A stretch of DNA of 64,000 nucleotides. Source: Prosopocoilus inquinatus (Eukaryota; Arthropoda; Insecta; Coleoptera; Lucanidae). The translations under genes were made by a program, and so were the position numbers. The stretch is from assembly GCA_036172665.1 (NCBI GenBank), contig CM069875.1, positions 15,345,806 through 15,409,805 of the forward strand. Reading direction: 5' to 3'. Positions 1 to 12,317 of the stretch are shown piece by piece (positions within the stretch are counted from its first letter, which is position 1; every line of letters starts with the position of its first letter). The notes below the pieces were generated by a model. The model made no database searches and was not told the origin of the DNA. It saw only the letters and a program-made list of their open reading frames with translations.

Positions 1-149
1 GTGATGTATCTAAACGATCCTTACTTATCTAACATGTTATTTGACGTTTGGATGGACTCCAGTAAGTCTGATGTGAGATACAAAGTTTTTGGACGCAGCA
101 GGAGCTGGAAATAGTTTTAAACGAAACAACACGTATTAGCGTTGTTCCT
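1..149. repeat. Reference monomer (first full unit)
   Basis: This unit sets the phase used here. It is of the taaacg / taacatg / ttggatgg / cagcaggag variant type. 149 is not a multiple of three (3 x 49 + 2), so a reading frame rotates from one monomer to the next and soon meets stops such as the TAG in ggaaatag or the TAA in ccagtaa. This argues against the unit encoding a repeat protein on this strand. In the consensus the eight CpG sites lie in atCGat, gaCGtt, taCGaa, ttCGga, gaCGca, aaCGaa, caCGta and agCGtt. Confidence 0.95.
125..146. other. Short dyad symmetry, repeated in nearly every monomer
   Basis: AACAAC (125-130) and GTTGTT (141-146) form a 6-bp inverted repeat around a 10-base centre. 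The same arrangement recurs every 149 bp across the window. The centre varies (acgtattagc, acgcattagc, acatattagc, atgcattagc) while the arms stay mostly unchanged. The downstream arm is broken in the 3-bp deletion monomers that read gttgctg (for example 33294 and 39540) and in gttattcc monomers. Dyad symmetry is a known property of some centromeric satellites; any structural role here is inference. Confidence 0.6.
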
Positions 150-542
150 GTGATGTATCTAATCGATCCTTACTTATCTAACATGTCATTTGATGTTTGG
201 ATGGACTCCAGTAACTTTGATGTGAGATACGACGTTTTCGGACGCAGCAGATGCTGGAAATAGATTTAAACGAAACAACACGCATTAGCGTTGTTCCTGT
301 TATGTATCTAATCGATCCTTACTCATCTATCATGTTATTTGACGTTTCGATGGACTCTAGTAACTCTGATGTGAGATACGAAGTTTTTGGACGCAGCAGG
401 AGCTGGAAATAGTTTTAAACGAAACAATACGCATTAGCGTTGTTCCTGTGATGTATCTAATCGATCCTTACTTATCTATCATGTTATTTGGCGTTTCGAT
501 GGCCTCCAGTAACTTTGATGTGAGATACGAAGTTCTCGGACG

Positions 543-554
543 CAGCTGAAGCTG
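543..554. other. CAGCT-GA-AGCTG dyad in one monomer class
   Basis: In monomers reading gcagctgaagctgg the sequence forms a 5-bp inverted repeat with a 2-base centre and creates a PvuII site (CAGCTG). Sister monomers read cagcagaagctg or cagcaggagctg, which leaves a 4-bp arm with a 4-base centre. The site is therefore a useful class marker. This example is the first in the window; it recurs in many monomers of both domains. Confidence 0.55.
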
Positions 555-3244
555 GAAATAGTTTTAAATGAAACAACACGTATTAGCGTTGTTCCTGTGA
601 TGTATCTAATCGATCCTTACTCATCTATCATGTTACTTGGCGTTTCGATGGACTCCAGTAACTTTGATGTGAGATACGAAGTTCTCGGACGCAGCTGAAG
701 CTGGAAATAGTTTTAAAGGAAACAACACGTATTAGCGTTGTTCCTGTGATGTATCTAATCGATCCTTACTCATCTATCATGTTATTTGGCGTTTCGATGG
801 ACTCCAGTAACTTTGATGTGAGATACGAAGTTCTCGGACGCAGCTGAGGCTGGAAATAGTTTTAAATGAAACAACACGTATTAGCGTTGTTCCTGTGATG
901 TATCTAATCGATCCTTACTCATCTATCATGTTATTTGGCGTTTCGATGGACTCCAGTAACTCTGATGTGAGATACGACGTTTTCGGACGCAGCAGAAGCT
1001 GGAAATAGTTTTAAATGAAACAACACGCATTAGCTTTGTTCCTGTGATGTATCTAATCGATCCTTACTCATCTATCATGTTATTTGACGTTTGAATGGAC
1101 TCCAGTAACTCTCATGTGAGATACAAAGTTCTCGGACGCAGCAGAAGCTGGAAATAGTTTTGAACGAAACAACACGTATTCGTCTTGTTCCTGTGATGTA
1201 TCCAATCGATCCTTACTTATCTATCATTTTATTTGACGTTTGGATGGACTCCAGTATCTCTGATGTGAGATACGAAATTTTCGGACGCAGCAGATGCTGG
1301 AAATAGATTTAAACGAAACAACACGCATTAGCGTTGTTCCTGTTATGTATCTAATCGATCCTTACTCATCTATCATGTTATTTGACGTTTCGATGGACTC
1401 TAGTAACTCTGATGTGAGATACGAAGTTTTTGGACGCAGCAGGAGCTGGAAATAGTTTTAAACGAAACAATACGCATTAGCGTTGTTCCTGTGATGTATC
1501 TAATCGATCCTTACTTATCTATCATGTTATTTGGCGTTTCGATGGCCTCCAGTAACTTTGATGTGAGATACGAAGTTCTCGGACGCAGCTGAAGCTGGAA
1601 ATAGTTTTAAATGAAACAACACGTATTAGCGTTGTTCCTGTGATGTATCTAATCGATCCTTACTCATCTATCATGTTATTTGGCGTTTCGATGGACTCCA
1701 GTAGCTCTGATGTGAGATACGAGGTTTTCGGACGCAGCAGAAGCTGGAAATAGTTTTAAATGAAAGAACACGCATTAGCGTTGTTCCTGTTATGTATCTA
1801 ATCGATCCTTACTCATCTATCATGTTATTTGACGTTTCGATGGACTCTAGTAACTCTGATGTGAGATACGAAGTTTTTGGACGCAGCAGGAGCTGGAAAT
1901 AGTTTTAAACGAAACAATACGCATTAGCGTTGTTCCTGTGATGTATCTAATCGATCCTTACTTATCTATCATGTTATTTGACGTTTGGATGGACTCCAGT
2001 ATCTCTGATGTGAGATACGATATCTTCGGACGCAGCATAAGCTGGAAATAGTTTTAAACGAAACAACACGCATTAGCGTTGTTCCTGTGATGTATCTAAT
2101 CGATCCTTACTTATCTAACATGTTATTTGACGTTTCGATGGACTCAAGTAACTCTGATGTGAGATACGATGTTTTCGGACGCAGCAGAAGCTGGAAATAG
2201 TTTTAATCGAAACAACACGCATTAGCGATGTTCCTGTGATGTATCTAATCGATCCTTACTCATCTATCATGTTATTTTACGTTTGGATGGACTCCAGTAA
2301 CTCTGATGTGAGATACGAAGTTTTTGGACGCAGCAGGAGCTGGAAATAGTTTTAAACGAAACAACACGTATTAGCGTTGTTCCTGTGATGTATCTAATCG
2401 ATCCTTACTCATCTATCATGTTATTTGACGTTTGGATGTACTCCAGTATCTATGATGTGAGATACGAAATCTTCGGACGCAGCATAAGCTGGAAATAGTT
2501 TTGAACGAAACAACACGCATTAGCGTTGTTCCTGTGATGTATCTAATCGATCCTTACTCATCTATCATGTTACTTGGCGTTTCGATGGACTCCAGTAACT
2601 TTGATGTGAGATACGAAGTTCTCGGACGCAGCTGAAGCTGGAAATAGTTTTAAAGGAAACAACACGTATTAGCGTTGTTCCTGTGATGTATCTAATCGAT
2701 CCTTACTCATCTATCATGTTATTTGGCGTTTCGATGGACTCCAGTAACTCTGATGTGAGATACGACGTTTTCGGACGCAGCAGAAGCTGGAAATAGTTTT
2801 AAATGAAACAACACGCATTAGCTTTGTTCCTGTGATGTATCTAATCGATCCTTACTCATCTATCATGTTATTTGACGTTTGAATGGACTCCAGTAACTCT
2901 CATGTGAGATACAAAGTTCTCGGACGCAGCAGAAGCTGGAAATAGTTTTGAACGAAACAACACGTATTCGTCTTGTTCCTGTGATGTATCCAATCGATCC
3001 TTACTTATCTATCATTTTATTTGACGTTTGGATGGACTCCAGTATCTCTGATGTGAGATACAAAGTTTTTGGACGCAGCAGGAGCTGGAAATAGTTTTAA
3101 ACGAAACAACACGCATTAGCGTTGTTCCTGTGATGTATCTAATCGATCCTTACTTATCTAACATGTCATTTGATGTTTGGATGGACTCCAGTAACTTTGA
3201 TGTGAGATACGACGTTTTCGGACGCAGCAGATGCTGGAAATAGA

Positions 3245-6200
3245 TTTAAACGAAACAACACGCATTAGCGTTGTTCCTGTTATGTATCTAATCGATCCTT
3301 ACTCATCTATCATGTTATTTGACGTTTCGATGGACTCTAGTAACTCTGATGTGAGATACGAAGTTTTTGGACGCAGCAGGAGCTGGAAATAGTTTTAAAC
3401 GAAACAATACGCATTAGCGTTGTTCCTGTGATGTATCTAATCGATCCTTACTTATCTATCATGTTATTTGGCGTTTCGATGGACTCCAGTAACTTTGATG
3501 TGAGATACGAAGTTCTCGGACGCAGCTGAAGCTGGAAATAGTTTTAAATGAAACAACACGTATTAGCGTTGTTCCTGTGATGTATCTAATCGATCCTTAC
3601 TCATCTATCATGTTATTTGGCGTTTCGATGGACTCCAGTAGCTCTGATGTGAGATACGAGGTTTTCGGACGCAGCAGAAGCTGGAAATAGTTTTAAATGA
3701 AAGAACACGCATTAGCGTTGTTCCTGTGATGTATCTAATCGATCCTTACTCATCTATCATGTTATTTGACGTTTCGATGGACTCTAGTAACTCTGATGTG
3801 AGATACGAAGTTTTTGGACGCAGCAGGAGCTGGAAATAGTTTTAAACGAAACAACACGTATTAGCGTTGTTCCTGTGATGTATCTAATCGATACTTACTC
3901 ATCTATCATGTTATTTGACGTTTCGGTGGACTCCAGTAACTCTAATGTGAGAAACGAAATTTTCGGACGCAGCAGAAGCTGGAAATAGTTTTAAACGAAA
4001 CAACACATATTAGCGTTGTTCCTGTGATGTAACTAATCGATCCTTACTTAGCTACTATGTTATTTGACGTTTCGATAGACTCCAGTAACTCTAATGTGAG
4101 ATACGAAATTTTCGGACGCAGCAGCAGCTGGAAATAGTTTTAAACGAAACAACACATATTAGCGTTGTTCCTGTGATGTAACTAATCGATCCTTACTCAC
4201 CTATCATGTTATTTGACGTTTGGACGGACTCCAGTAACTCTGATGAGAGATACAAAGTTCTCGGACGCAGTAGAAGCTGGAAATAGTTTTCAACGAAACA
4301 ACACGTATTAGCGTTGTTCCTGTGATGTATCTAATCGATCCTTATTCATCTATCATGTTATTTGACGTTTGGATGGACTCCAGTATCTCTGATGTGAGAT
4401 ACGATATCTTCGGACGCAGCATAAGCTGGAAATAGTTTTAAACGAAACAACACGCATTAGCGTTGTTCCTGTGATGTATCTAATCGATCCTTACTCATCT
4501 ATCATGTTATTTGGCGTTTCGATGGACTCCAGTAACTATGATGTGAGATACGAAGTTTTCGGACGCAGCAGAAGCTGGAAATAGTTTTAAACGAAACAAC
4601 ACGTATTAGCGTTGTTCCTGTGATGTATCTAATCGATCCTTACTCATCTATCATGTTATTTGGCGTTTCGATGGACTCCAGTAACTTTGATGTGAGATAC
4701 GAAGTTCTCGGACGCAGCTGAAGCTGGAAATAGTTTTAAAGGAAACAACACGTACTAGCGTTGTTCCTGTGATGTATCTAATCGATCCTTACTCATCTAT
4801 CATGTTATTTGGCGTTTCGATGGACTCCAGTAGCTCTGATGTGAGATACGACGTTTTCGGACGCAGCAGAAGCTGGAAATAGTTTTAAACGAAACAACAC
4901 GCATTAGCGTTGTTCCTGTGATGTATCTAAACGATCCTTACTTACCTAACATGTTATTTGACGTTTGGATGGACTCCAGTAAGTCTGATGTGAGATACAA
5001 AGTTTTTGGACGCAGCAGGAGCTGGAAATAGTTTTAAACGAAACAACACGTATTAGCGTTGTTCCTGTGATGTATCTAATCGATCCTTACTCATCTATCA
5101 TGTTATTTGGCGTTTCGATGGACTCCAGTAACTTTGATGTGAGATTCGAAGTTCTCGGACGCAGCTGAAGCTGGAAATAGTTTTAAAGGAAACAACACGT
5201 ATTAGCGTTGTTCCTGTGATGTATCTAATCGATCCTTACTCATCTATCATGTTATTTGGCGTTTCGATGGACTCCAGTAACTCTGATGTGAGATACGACG
5301 TTTTCGGACGCAGCAGAAGCTGGAAATAGTTTTAAATGAAACAACACGCATTAGCGTTGTTCCTGTGATGTATCTAATCGATCCTTACTCATCTATCATG
5401 TTATTTGACGTTTGAATGGACTCCAGTAACTCTCATGTGAGATACAAAGTTCTCGGACGCAGCAGAAGCTGGAAATAGTTTTGAACGAAACAACACGTAT
5501 TCGTCTTGTTCCTGTGATGTATCTAATCGATCCTTACTTATCTATCATGTTATTTGACGTTTGGATGGACTCCAGTATCTCTGATGTGAGATACGAAATT
5601 TTCGGACGCAGCAGAAGCTGGAAATAGTTTTAAACGAAACAACACGCATTAGCGTTGTTCCTGAGCTGTATCTAATCGATCCTTACTCATCTATCATGTT
5701 ATTTGACGTTTGGATGGACTCCAGTATCTCTGATGTGAGATACGAAATTTTCGGGCGCAGCAGGAGCTAGAAATAGTTTTAAACGAAACAACACGTATTA
5801 GCGTTGTTCCTGTGATGTATCTAATCGATCCTTACTCATCTATCATGTTATTTGACGTTTGGATGGACTCCAGTATCTCTGATGTGAGATACGAAATTTT
5901 CGGACGCAGCAGGAGCTGGAAATAGTTTTAAACGAAACAACACGTATTAGCGTTGTTCCTGTGATGTATCTAATCGATCCTTACTCATCTATCATGTTAT
6001 TTGGCGTTTCGATGGACTCCAGTAACTCTGATGTGAGATACGACGTTTTCGGACGCAGCAGAAGCTGGAAATAGTTTTAAATGAAACAACACGCATTAGC
6101 GTTGTTCCTGTGATGTATCTAATCGATCCTTACTCATCTATCATGTTATTTGACGTTTGAATGGACTCCAGTAACTCTCATGTGAGATACAAAGTTCTCG

Positions 6201-6671
6201 GACGCAGCAGAAGCTGGAAATAGTTTTGAACGAAACAACACGTATTCGTCTTGTTCCTGTGATGTATCTAATCGATCCTTACTTATCTATCATGTTATTT
6301 GACGTTTGGATGGACTCCAGTATCTCTGATGTGAGATACGAAATTTTCGGACGCAGCAGAAGCTGGAAATAGTTTTAAACGAAACAACACGCATTAGCGT
6401 TGTTCCTGAGCTGTATCTAATCGATCCTTACTCATCTATCATGTTATTTGACGTTTGGATGGACTCCAGTATCTCTGATGTGAGATACGAAATTTTCGGG
6501 CGCAGCAGGAGCTAGAAATAGTTTTAAACGAAACAACACGTATTAGCGTTGTTCCTGTGATGTATCTAATCGATCCTTACTCATCTATCATGTTATTTGA
6601 CGTTTGGATGGACTCCAGTATCTCTGATGTGAGATACGAAATTTTCGGACGCAGCAGAAGCTGGAAATAGT
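3245..6671. repeat. 23-monomer higher-order unit, copy A
   Basis: 3427 bp, exactly 23 x 149, followed directly by copy B. The private variant cggtggactcc at 3924 recurs at 7351, 3427 bp on. I saw no base difference between the copies in the lines I compared by eye. Identity starts just after the tagattt/tagtttt difference at 3244/6671. The unit contains a 5-monomer tandem duplication in its right part. Confidence 0.93.
5189..6654. repeat. 5-monomer tandem duplication inside 23-mer copy A
   Basis: Two 745-bp copies (5189-5933 and 5934 to about 6654). The marker cctgagctgtatc occurs at 5660 and 6405, exactly 5 x 149 apart. Each copy holds the same series: a ttggcg monomer, a ttgaatgg/ctcatgtg monomer, a ttcgtcttg monomer, a gagctg monomer ending gggcgcag and gagctagaa, and a ttggatgg/gaaatttt monomer. 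They differ at the end (gcaggag versus gcagaag). Confidence 0.9.
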
Positions 6672-9600
6672 TTTAAACGAAACAACACGCATTAGCGTTG
6701 TTCCTGTTATGTATCTAATCGATCCTTACTCATCTATCATGTTATTTGACGTTTCGATGGACTCTAGTAACTCTGATGTGAGATACGAAGTTTTTGGACG
6801 CAGCAGGAGCTGGAAATAGTTTTAAACGAAACAATACGCATTAGCGTTGTTCCTGTGATGTATCTAATCGATCCTTACTTATCTATCATGTTATTTGGCG
6901 TTTCGATGGACTCCAGTAACTTTGATGTGAGATACGAAGTTCTCGGACGCAGCTGAAGCTGGAAATAGTTTTAAATGAAACAACACGTATTAGCGTTGTT
7001 CCTGTGATGTATCTAATCGATCCTTACTCATCTATCATGTTATTTGGCGTTTCGATGGACTCCAGTAGCTCTGATGTGAGATACGAGGTTTTCGGACGCA
7101 GCAGAAGCTGGAAATAGTTTTAAATGAAAGAACACGCATTAGCGTTGTTCCTGTGATGTATCTAATCGATCCTTACTCATCTATCATGTTATTTGACGTT
7201 TCGATGGACTCTAGTAACTCTGATGTGAGATACGAAGTTTTTGGACGCAGCAGGAGCTGGAAATAGTTTTAAACGAAACAACACGTATTAGCGTTGTTCC
7301 TGTGATGTATCTAATCGATACTTACTCATCTATCATGTTATTTGACGTTTCGGTGGACTCCAGTAACTCTAATGTGAGAAACGAAATTTTCGGACGCAGC
7401 AGAAGCTGGAAATAGTTTTAAACGAAACAACACATATTAGCGTTGTTCCTGTGATGTAACTAATCGATCCTTACTTAGCTACTATGTTATTTGACGTTTC
7501 GATAGACTCCAGTAACTCTAATGTGAGATACGAAATTTTCGGACGCAGCAGCAGCTGGAAATAGTTTTAAACGAAACAACACATATTAGCGTTGTTCCTG
7601 TGATGTAACTAATCGATCCTTACTCACCTATCATGTTATTTGACGTTTGGACGGACTCCAGTAACTCTGATGAGAGATACAAAGTTCTCGGACGCAGTAG
7701 AAGCTGGAAATAGTTTTCAACGAAACAACACGTATTAGCGTTGTTCCTGTGATGTATCTAATCGATCCTTATTCATCTATCATGTTATTTGACGTTTGGA
7801 TGGACTCCAGTATCTCTGATGTGAGATACGATATCTTCGGACGCAGCATAAGCTGGAAATAGTTTTAAACGAAACAACACGCATTAGCGTTGTTCCTGTG
7901 ATGTATCTAATCGATCCTTACTCATCTATCATGTTATTTGGCGTTTCGATGGACTCCAGTAACTATGATGTGAGATACGAAGTTTTCGGACGCAGCAGAA
8001 GCTGGAAATAGTTTTAAACGAAACAACACGTATTAGCGTTGTTCCTGTGATGTATCTAATCGATCCTTACTCATCTATCATGTTATTTGGCGTTTCGATG
8101 GACTCCAGTAACTTTGATGTGAGATACGAAGTTCTCGGACGCAGCTGAAGCTGGAAATAGTTTTAAAGGAAACAACACGTACTAGCGTTGTTCCTGTGAT
8201 GTATCTAATCGATCCTTACTCATCTATCATGTTATTTGGCGTTTCGATGGACTCCAGTAGCTCTGATGTGAGATACGACGTTTTCGGACGCAGCAGAAGC
8301 TGGAAATAGTTTTAAACGAAACAACACGCATTAGCGTTGTTCCTGTGATGTATCTAAACGATCCTTACTTACCTAACATGTTATTTGACGTTTGGATGGA
8401 CTCCAGTAAGTCTGATGTGAGATACAAAGTTTTTGGACGCAGCAGGAGCTGGAAATAGTTTTAAACGAAACAACACGTATTAGCGTTGTTCCTGTGATGT
8501 ATCTAATCGATCCTTACTCATCTATCATGTTATTTGGCGTTTCGATGGACTCCAGTAACTTTGATGTGAGATTCGAAGTTCTCGGACGCAGCTGAAGCTG
8601 GAAATAGTTTTAAAGGAAACAACACGTATTAGCGTTGTTCCTGTGATGTATCTAATCGATCCTTACTCATCTATCATGTTATTTGGCGTTTCGATGGACT
8701 CCAGTAACTCTGATGTGAGATACGACGTTTTCGGACGCAGCAGAAGCTGGAAATAGTTTTAAATGAAACAACACGCATTAGCGTTGTTCCTGTGATGTAT
8801 CTAATCGATCCTTACTCATCTATCATGTTATTTGACGTTTGAATGGACTCCAGTAACTCTCATGTGAGATACAAAGTTCTCGGACGCAGCAGAAGCTGGA
8901 AATAGTTTTGAACGAAACAACACGTATTCGTCTTGTTCCTGTGATGTATCTAATCGATCCTTACTTATCTATCATGTTATTTGACGTTTGGATGGACTCC
9001 AGTATCTCTGATGTGAGATACGAAATTTTCGGACGCAGCAGAAGCTGGAAATAGTTTTAAACGAAACAACACGCATTAGCGTTGTTCCTGAGCTGTATCT
9101 AATCGATCCTTACTCATCTATCATGTTATTTGACGTTTGGATGGACTCCAGTATCTCTGATGTGAGATACGAAATTTTCGGGCGCAGCAGGAGCTAGAAA
9201 TAGTTTTAAACGAAACAACACGTATTAGCGTTGTTCCTGTGATGTATCTAATCGATCCTTACTCATCTATCATGTTATTTGACGTTTGGATGGACTCCAG
9301 TATCTCTGATGTGAGATACGAAATTTTCGGACGCAGCAGGAGCTGGAAATAGTTTTAAACGAAACAACACGTATTAGCGTTGTTCCTGTGATGTATCTAA
9401 TCGATCCTTACTCATCTATCATGTTATTTGGCGTTTCGATGGACTCCAGTAACTCTGATGTGAGATACGACGTTTTCGGACGCAGCAGAAGCTGGAAATA
9501 GTTTTAAATGAAACAACACGCATTAGCGTTGTTCCTGTGATGTATCTAATCGATCCTTACTCATCTATCATGTTATTTGACGTTTGAATGGACTCCAGTA

Positions 9601-10098
9601 ACTCTCATGTGAGATACAAAGTTCTCGGACGCAGCAGAAGCTGGAAATAGTTTTGAACGAAACAACACGTATTCGTCTTGTTCCTGTGATGTATCTAATC
9701 GATCCTTACTTATCTATCATGTTATTTGACGTTTGGATGGACTCCAGTATCTCTGATGTGAGATACGAAATTTTCGGACGCAGCAGAAGCTGGAAATAGT
9801 TTTAAACGAAACAACACGCATTAGCGTTGTTCCTGAGCTGTATCTAATCGATCCTTACTCATCTATCATGTTATTTGACGTTTGGATGGACTCCAGTATC
9901 TCTGATGTGAGATACGAAATTTTCGGGCGCAGCAGGAGCTAGAAATAGTTTTAAACGAAACAACACGTATTAGCGTTGTTCCTGTGATGTATCTAATCGA
10001 TCCTTACTCATCTATCATGTTATTTGACGTTTGGATGGACTCCAGTATCTCTGATGTGAGATACGAAATTTTCGGACGCAGCAGAAGCTGGAAATAGT
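6672..10098. repeat. 23-monomer higher-order unit, copy B
   Basis: Second copy of the 3427-bp unit. Similarity to the start of copy B runs on for about 36 bases past its nominal end, to 10134, where gtgatg replaces gttatg. Lack of visible divergence suggests a very recent duplication, or an assembly duplication. The internal 5-monomer duplication is present in both copies, so it happened before the 23-monomer event. Confidence 0.93.
8616..10081. repeat. 5-monomer tandem duplication inside 23-mer copy B
   Basis: The same 745-bp duplication carried into copy B. cctgagctg lies at 9087 and 9832, 745 bp apart and 3427 bp from the copy A pair. This shows the order of events: 5-monomer duplication first, 23-monomer duplication second. 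Confidence 0.9.
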
Positions 10099-12317
10099 TT
10101 TAAACGAAACAACACGCATTAGCGTTGTTCCTGTGATGTATCTAAACAATCCTTACTTATCTAACATGTTATTTGACGTTTGGATGGACTCCAGTAAGTC
10201 TGATGTGTGATACAAAGTTTTTGGACGCAGCAGGAGCTGGAAATAGTTTTAAACGAAACAACACGTGTTAGCGTTGTTCCTGAGCTGTATCTAATCGATC
10301 CTTACTCATTTATCATGTTATTTGGCGTTTCGATGGACTCCAGTAACTCTCATGTGAGATACAAAGTTCTCGGACGCAGCAGAAGCTGGAAATAGTTTTA
10401 AACGAAACAACACGCATTAGCGTTGTTCCTGTGATGTATCTAATCGATACTTACTCATCTATCATGTTATTTGACGTTTCGATGGACTCCAGTAACTCTA
10501 ATGTGAGAAACGAAATTTTCGGACGCAGCAGAAGCTGGAAATAGTTTTAAACGAAACAACACATATTAGCGTTGTTCCTGTGATGTAACTAATCGATCCT
10601 TACTCACCTATCATGTTATTTGACGTTTGGACGGACTCCAGTAACTCTGATGAGAGATACAAAGTTCTCGGACGCAGTAGAAGCTGGAAATAGTTTTCAA
10701 CGAAACAACACGTATTAGCGTTGTTCCTGTGATGTATCTAAACGATCCTTACTTATCTAACATGTTATTTGACGTTTGGATGGACTCCAGAAAGTCAGAT
10801 GTGAGATACAAAGTTTTTGGACGCAGCAGGAGCTGGAAATAGTTTTAAACGAAACAACACGTATTAGCGTTGTTCCTGTACTGTATCTAATCGATCCTTA
10901 CTCATCTATCATGTTATTTGGCGTTTCGATGGACTCCAGTAGCTCTGATGTGAGATACGACGTATTCGGACGAAGCAGAAGCTGGAAATAGTTTTAAACG
11001 AAACAATACGCATTAGCGTTGTTCCTGTGATGTATCTAATCGATCCTTACTTATCTATCATGTTATTTGGCGTTTCGATGGACTCCAGTAACTTTGATGT
11101 GAGATACGAAGTTCTCGGACGCAGCTGAAGCTGGAAATAGTTTTAAATGAAACAACACGTATTAGCGTTGTTCCTGTGATGTATCTAATCGAGCCTTACT
11201 CATCTATCATGTTATTTGGCGTTTCGATGGACTCCAGTAGCTCTGATGTGAGATACGAGGTTTTCGGACGCAGCAGAAGCTGGAAATAGTTTTAAATGAA
11301 AGAACACGCATTAGCGTTGTTCCTGTGATGTATCTAATCGACCCTTACTCATCTATCATGTTATTTGACGTTTCGATGGACTCTAGTAACTCTGATGTGA
11401 GATACGAAGTTTTTGGACGCAGCAGGAGCTGGAAATAGTTTTAAACGAAACAACACGTATTAGCGTTGTTCCTGTGATGTATCTAATCGATCCTTATTCA
11501 TCTATCATGTTATTTGACGTTTGGATGGACTCCAGTATCTCTGATGTGAGATACGATATCTTCGGACGCAGCATAAGCTGGAAATAGTTTTAAACGAAAC
11601 AACACGCATTAGCGTTGTTCCTGTGATCTATCTAAACGATCCTTACTTATCTAACATGTTATTTGACGTTTCGATGGACTCAAGTAACTCTGATGTGAGA
11701 TACGATGTTTTCGGACGCAGCAGAAGCTGGAAATAGTTTTAAACGAAACAACACGCATTAGCGATGTTCCTGTGATGTACCTAATCGATCCTTACTCATC
11801 TATCATGTTATTTTACGTTTGGATGGACTCCAGTAACTCTGATGTGAGATACAAAGTTTTTGGACGCAGCAGGAGCTGGAAATAGTTTTAAACGAGACAA
11901 CACGTATTAGCGTTGTTCCTGTGATGTATCTAATCGATCCTTACTCATCTATCATGTTATTTGGCGTTTCGATGGACTCCAGTAACTTTGATGTGAGATA
12001 CGAAGTTCTCGGACGCAGCTGAAGCTGGAAATAGTTTTAAAGGAAACAACACGTACTAGCGTTGTTCCTGTGATGTATCTAATCGATCCTTACTCATCTA
12101 TCATGTTATTTGACGTTTGAATGGACTCCAGTAACTCTCATGTGAGATAAAAAGTTCTCGGACGCAGCAGAAGCTGGAAATAGTTTTGAACGAACCAACA
12201 CGTATTCGTCTTGTTCCTGTGATGTATCTAATCGATCCTTACTTATCTATCATGTTATTTGACGTTTGGATGGACTCCAGTATCTCTGATGTGAGATACG
12301 AAATTTTCGGACGCAGC
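10099..12317. repeat. Mixed monomers, left end of a segment duplicated at 19.15 kb
   Basis: About 15 monomers with no gene. From about 10512 the sequence is repeated from about 19153 on. The private double change in ccagaaagtcagatg (usually taagtctgatg) is present in both copies, 8641 bp apart (58 monomers minus a 1-bp deletion at 17673). The copy at 19 kb lacks one monomer corresponding to about 11150-11300 here, after which the shift is 57 monomers. Confidence 0.88.

Larger units (their letters stand above)
1..3244. repeat. Left segment: mixed monomers with 3-, 7- and 12/13-monomer duplications
   Basis: About 22 monomers with no gene. The rare cctgttatg junction recurs at 298, 1341 and 1788, which is 7 and then 3 monomers apart (1043 and 447 bp). 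The rare gttacttgg variant at 636 recurs at 2573 (13 monomers, 1937 bp). The tatccaatcg variant at 1203 recurs at 2991 (12 monomers, 1788 bp), so one monomer was gained or lost between these copies. The 1.9-3.25 kb part reappears near 14.6-16.2 kb at shifts of 85 to 87 monomers, for example gtactccagtatctatg at 2438 and 15103. Confidence 0.9.

Noticed and set aside
120..130. GTTT-T-AAAC near-palindrome in gttttaaacg as a regulatory site or terminator
   Set aside because: It is only a 4-bp arm, it is often altered to gttttgaacg or gttttaaatg, and no transcript or gene lies nearby.
10207..10395. Open frame of 62 codons
   Set aside because: Satellite read-through from a gatgtgtgatac monomer; it ends at the standard ggaaatag stop after about one and a quarter monomers.
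10776..10991. Open frame of 71 codons, with a copy at 19417-19632
   Set aside because: It begins with TTG inside a monomer where ccagtaagtctg became ccagaaagtcag, removing a TAA and a TGA in that frame. It contains only the monomer read in shifting frames and ends at the usual ggaaatag.
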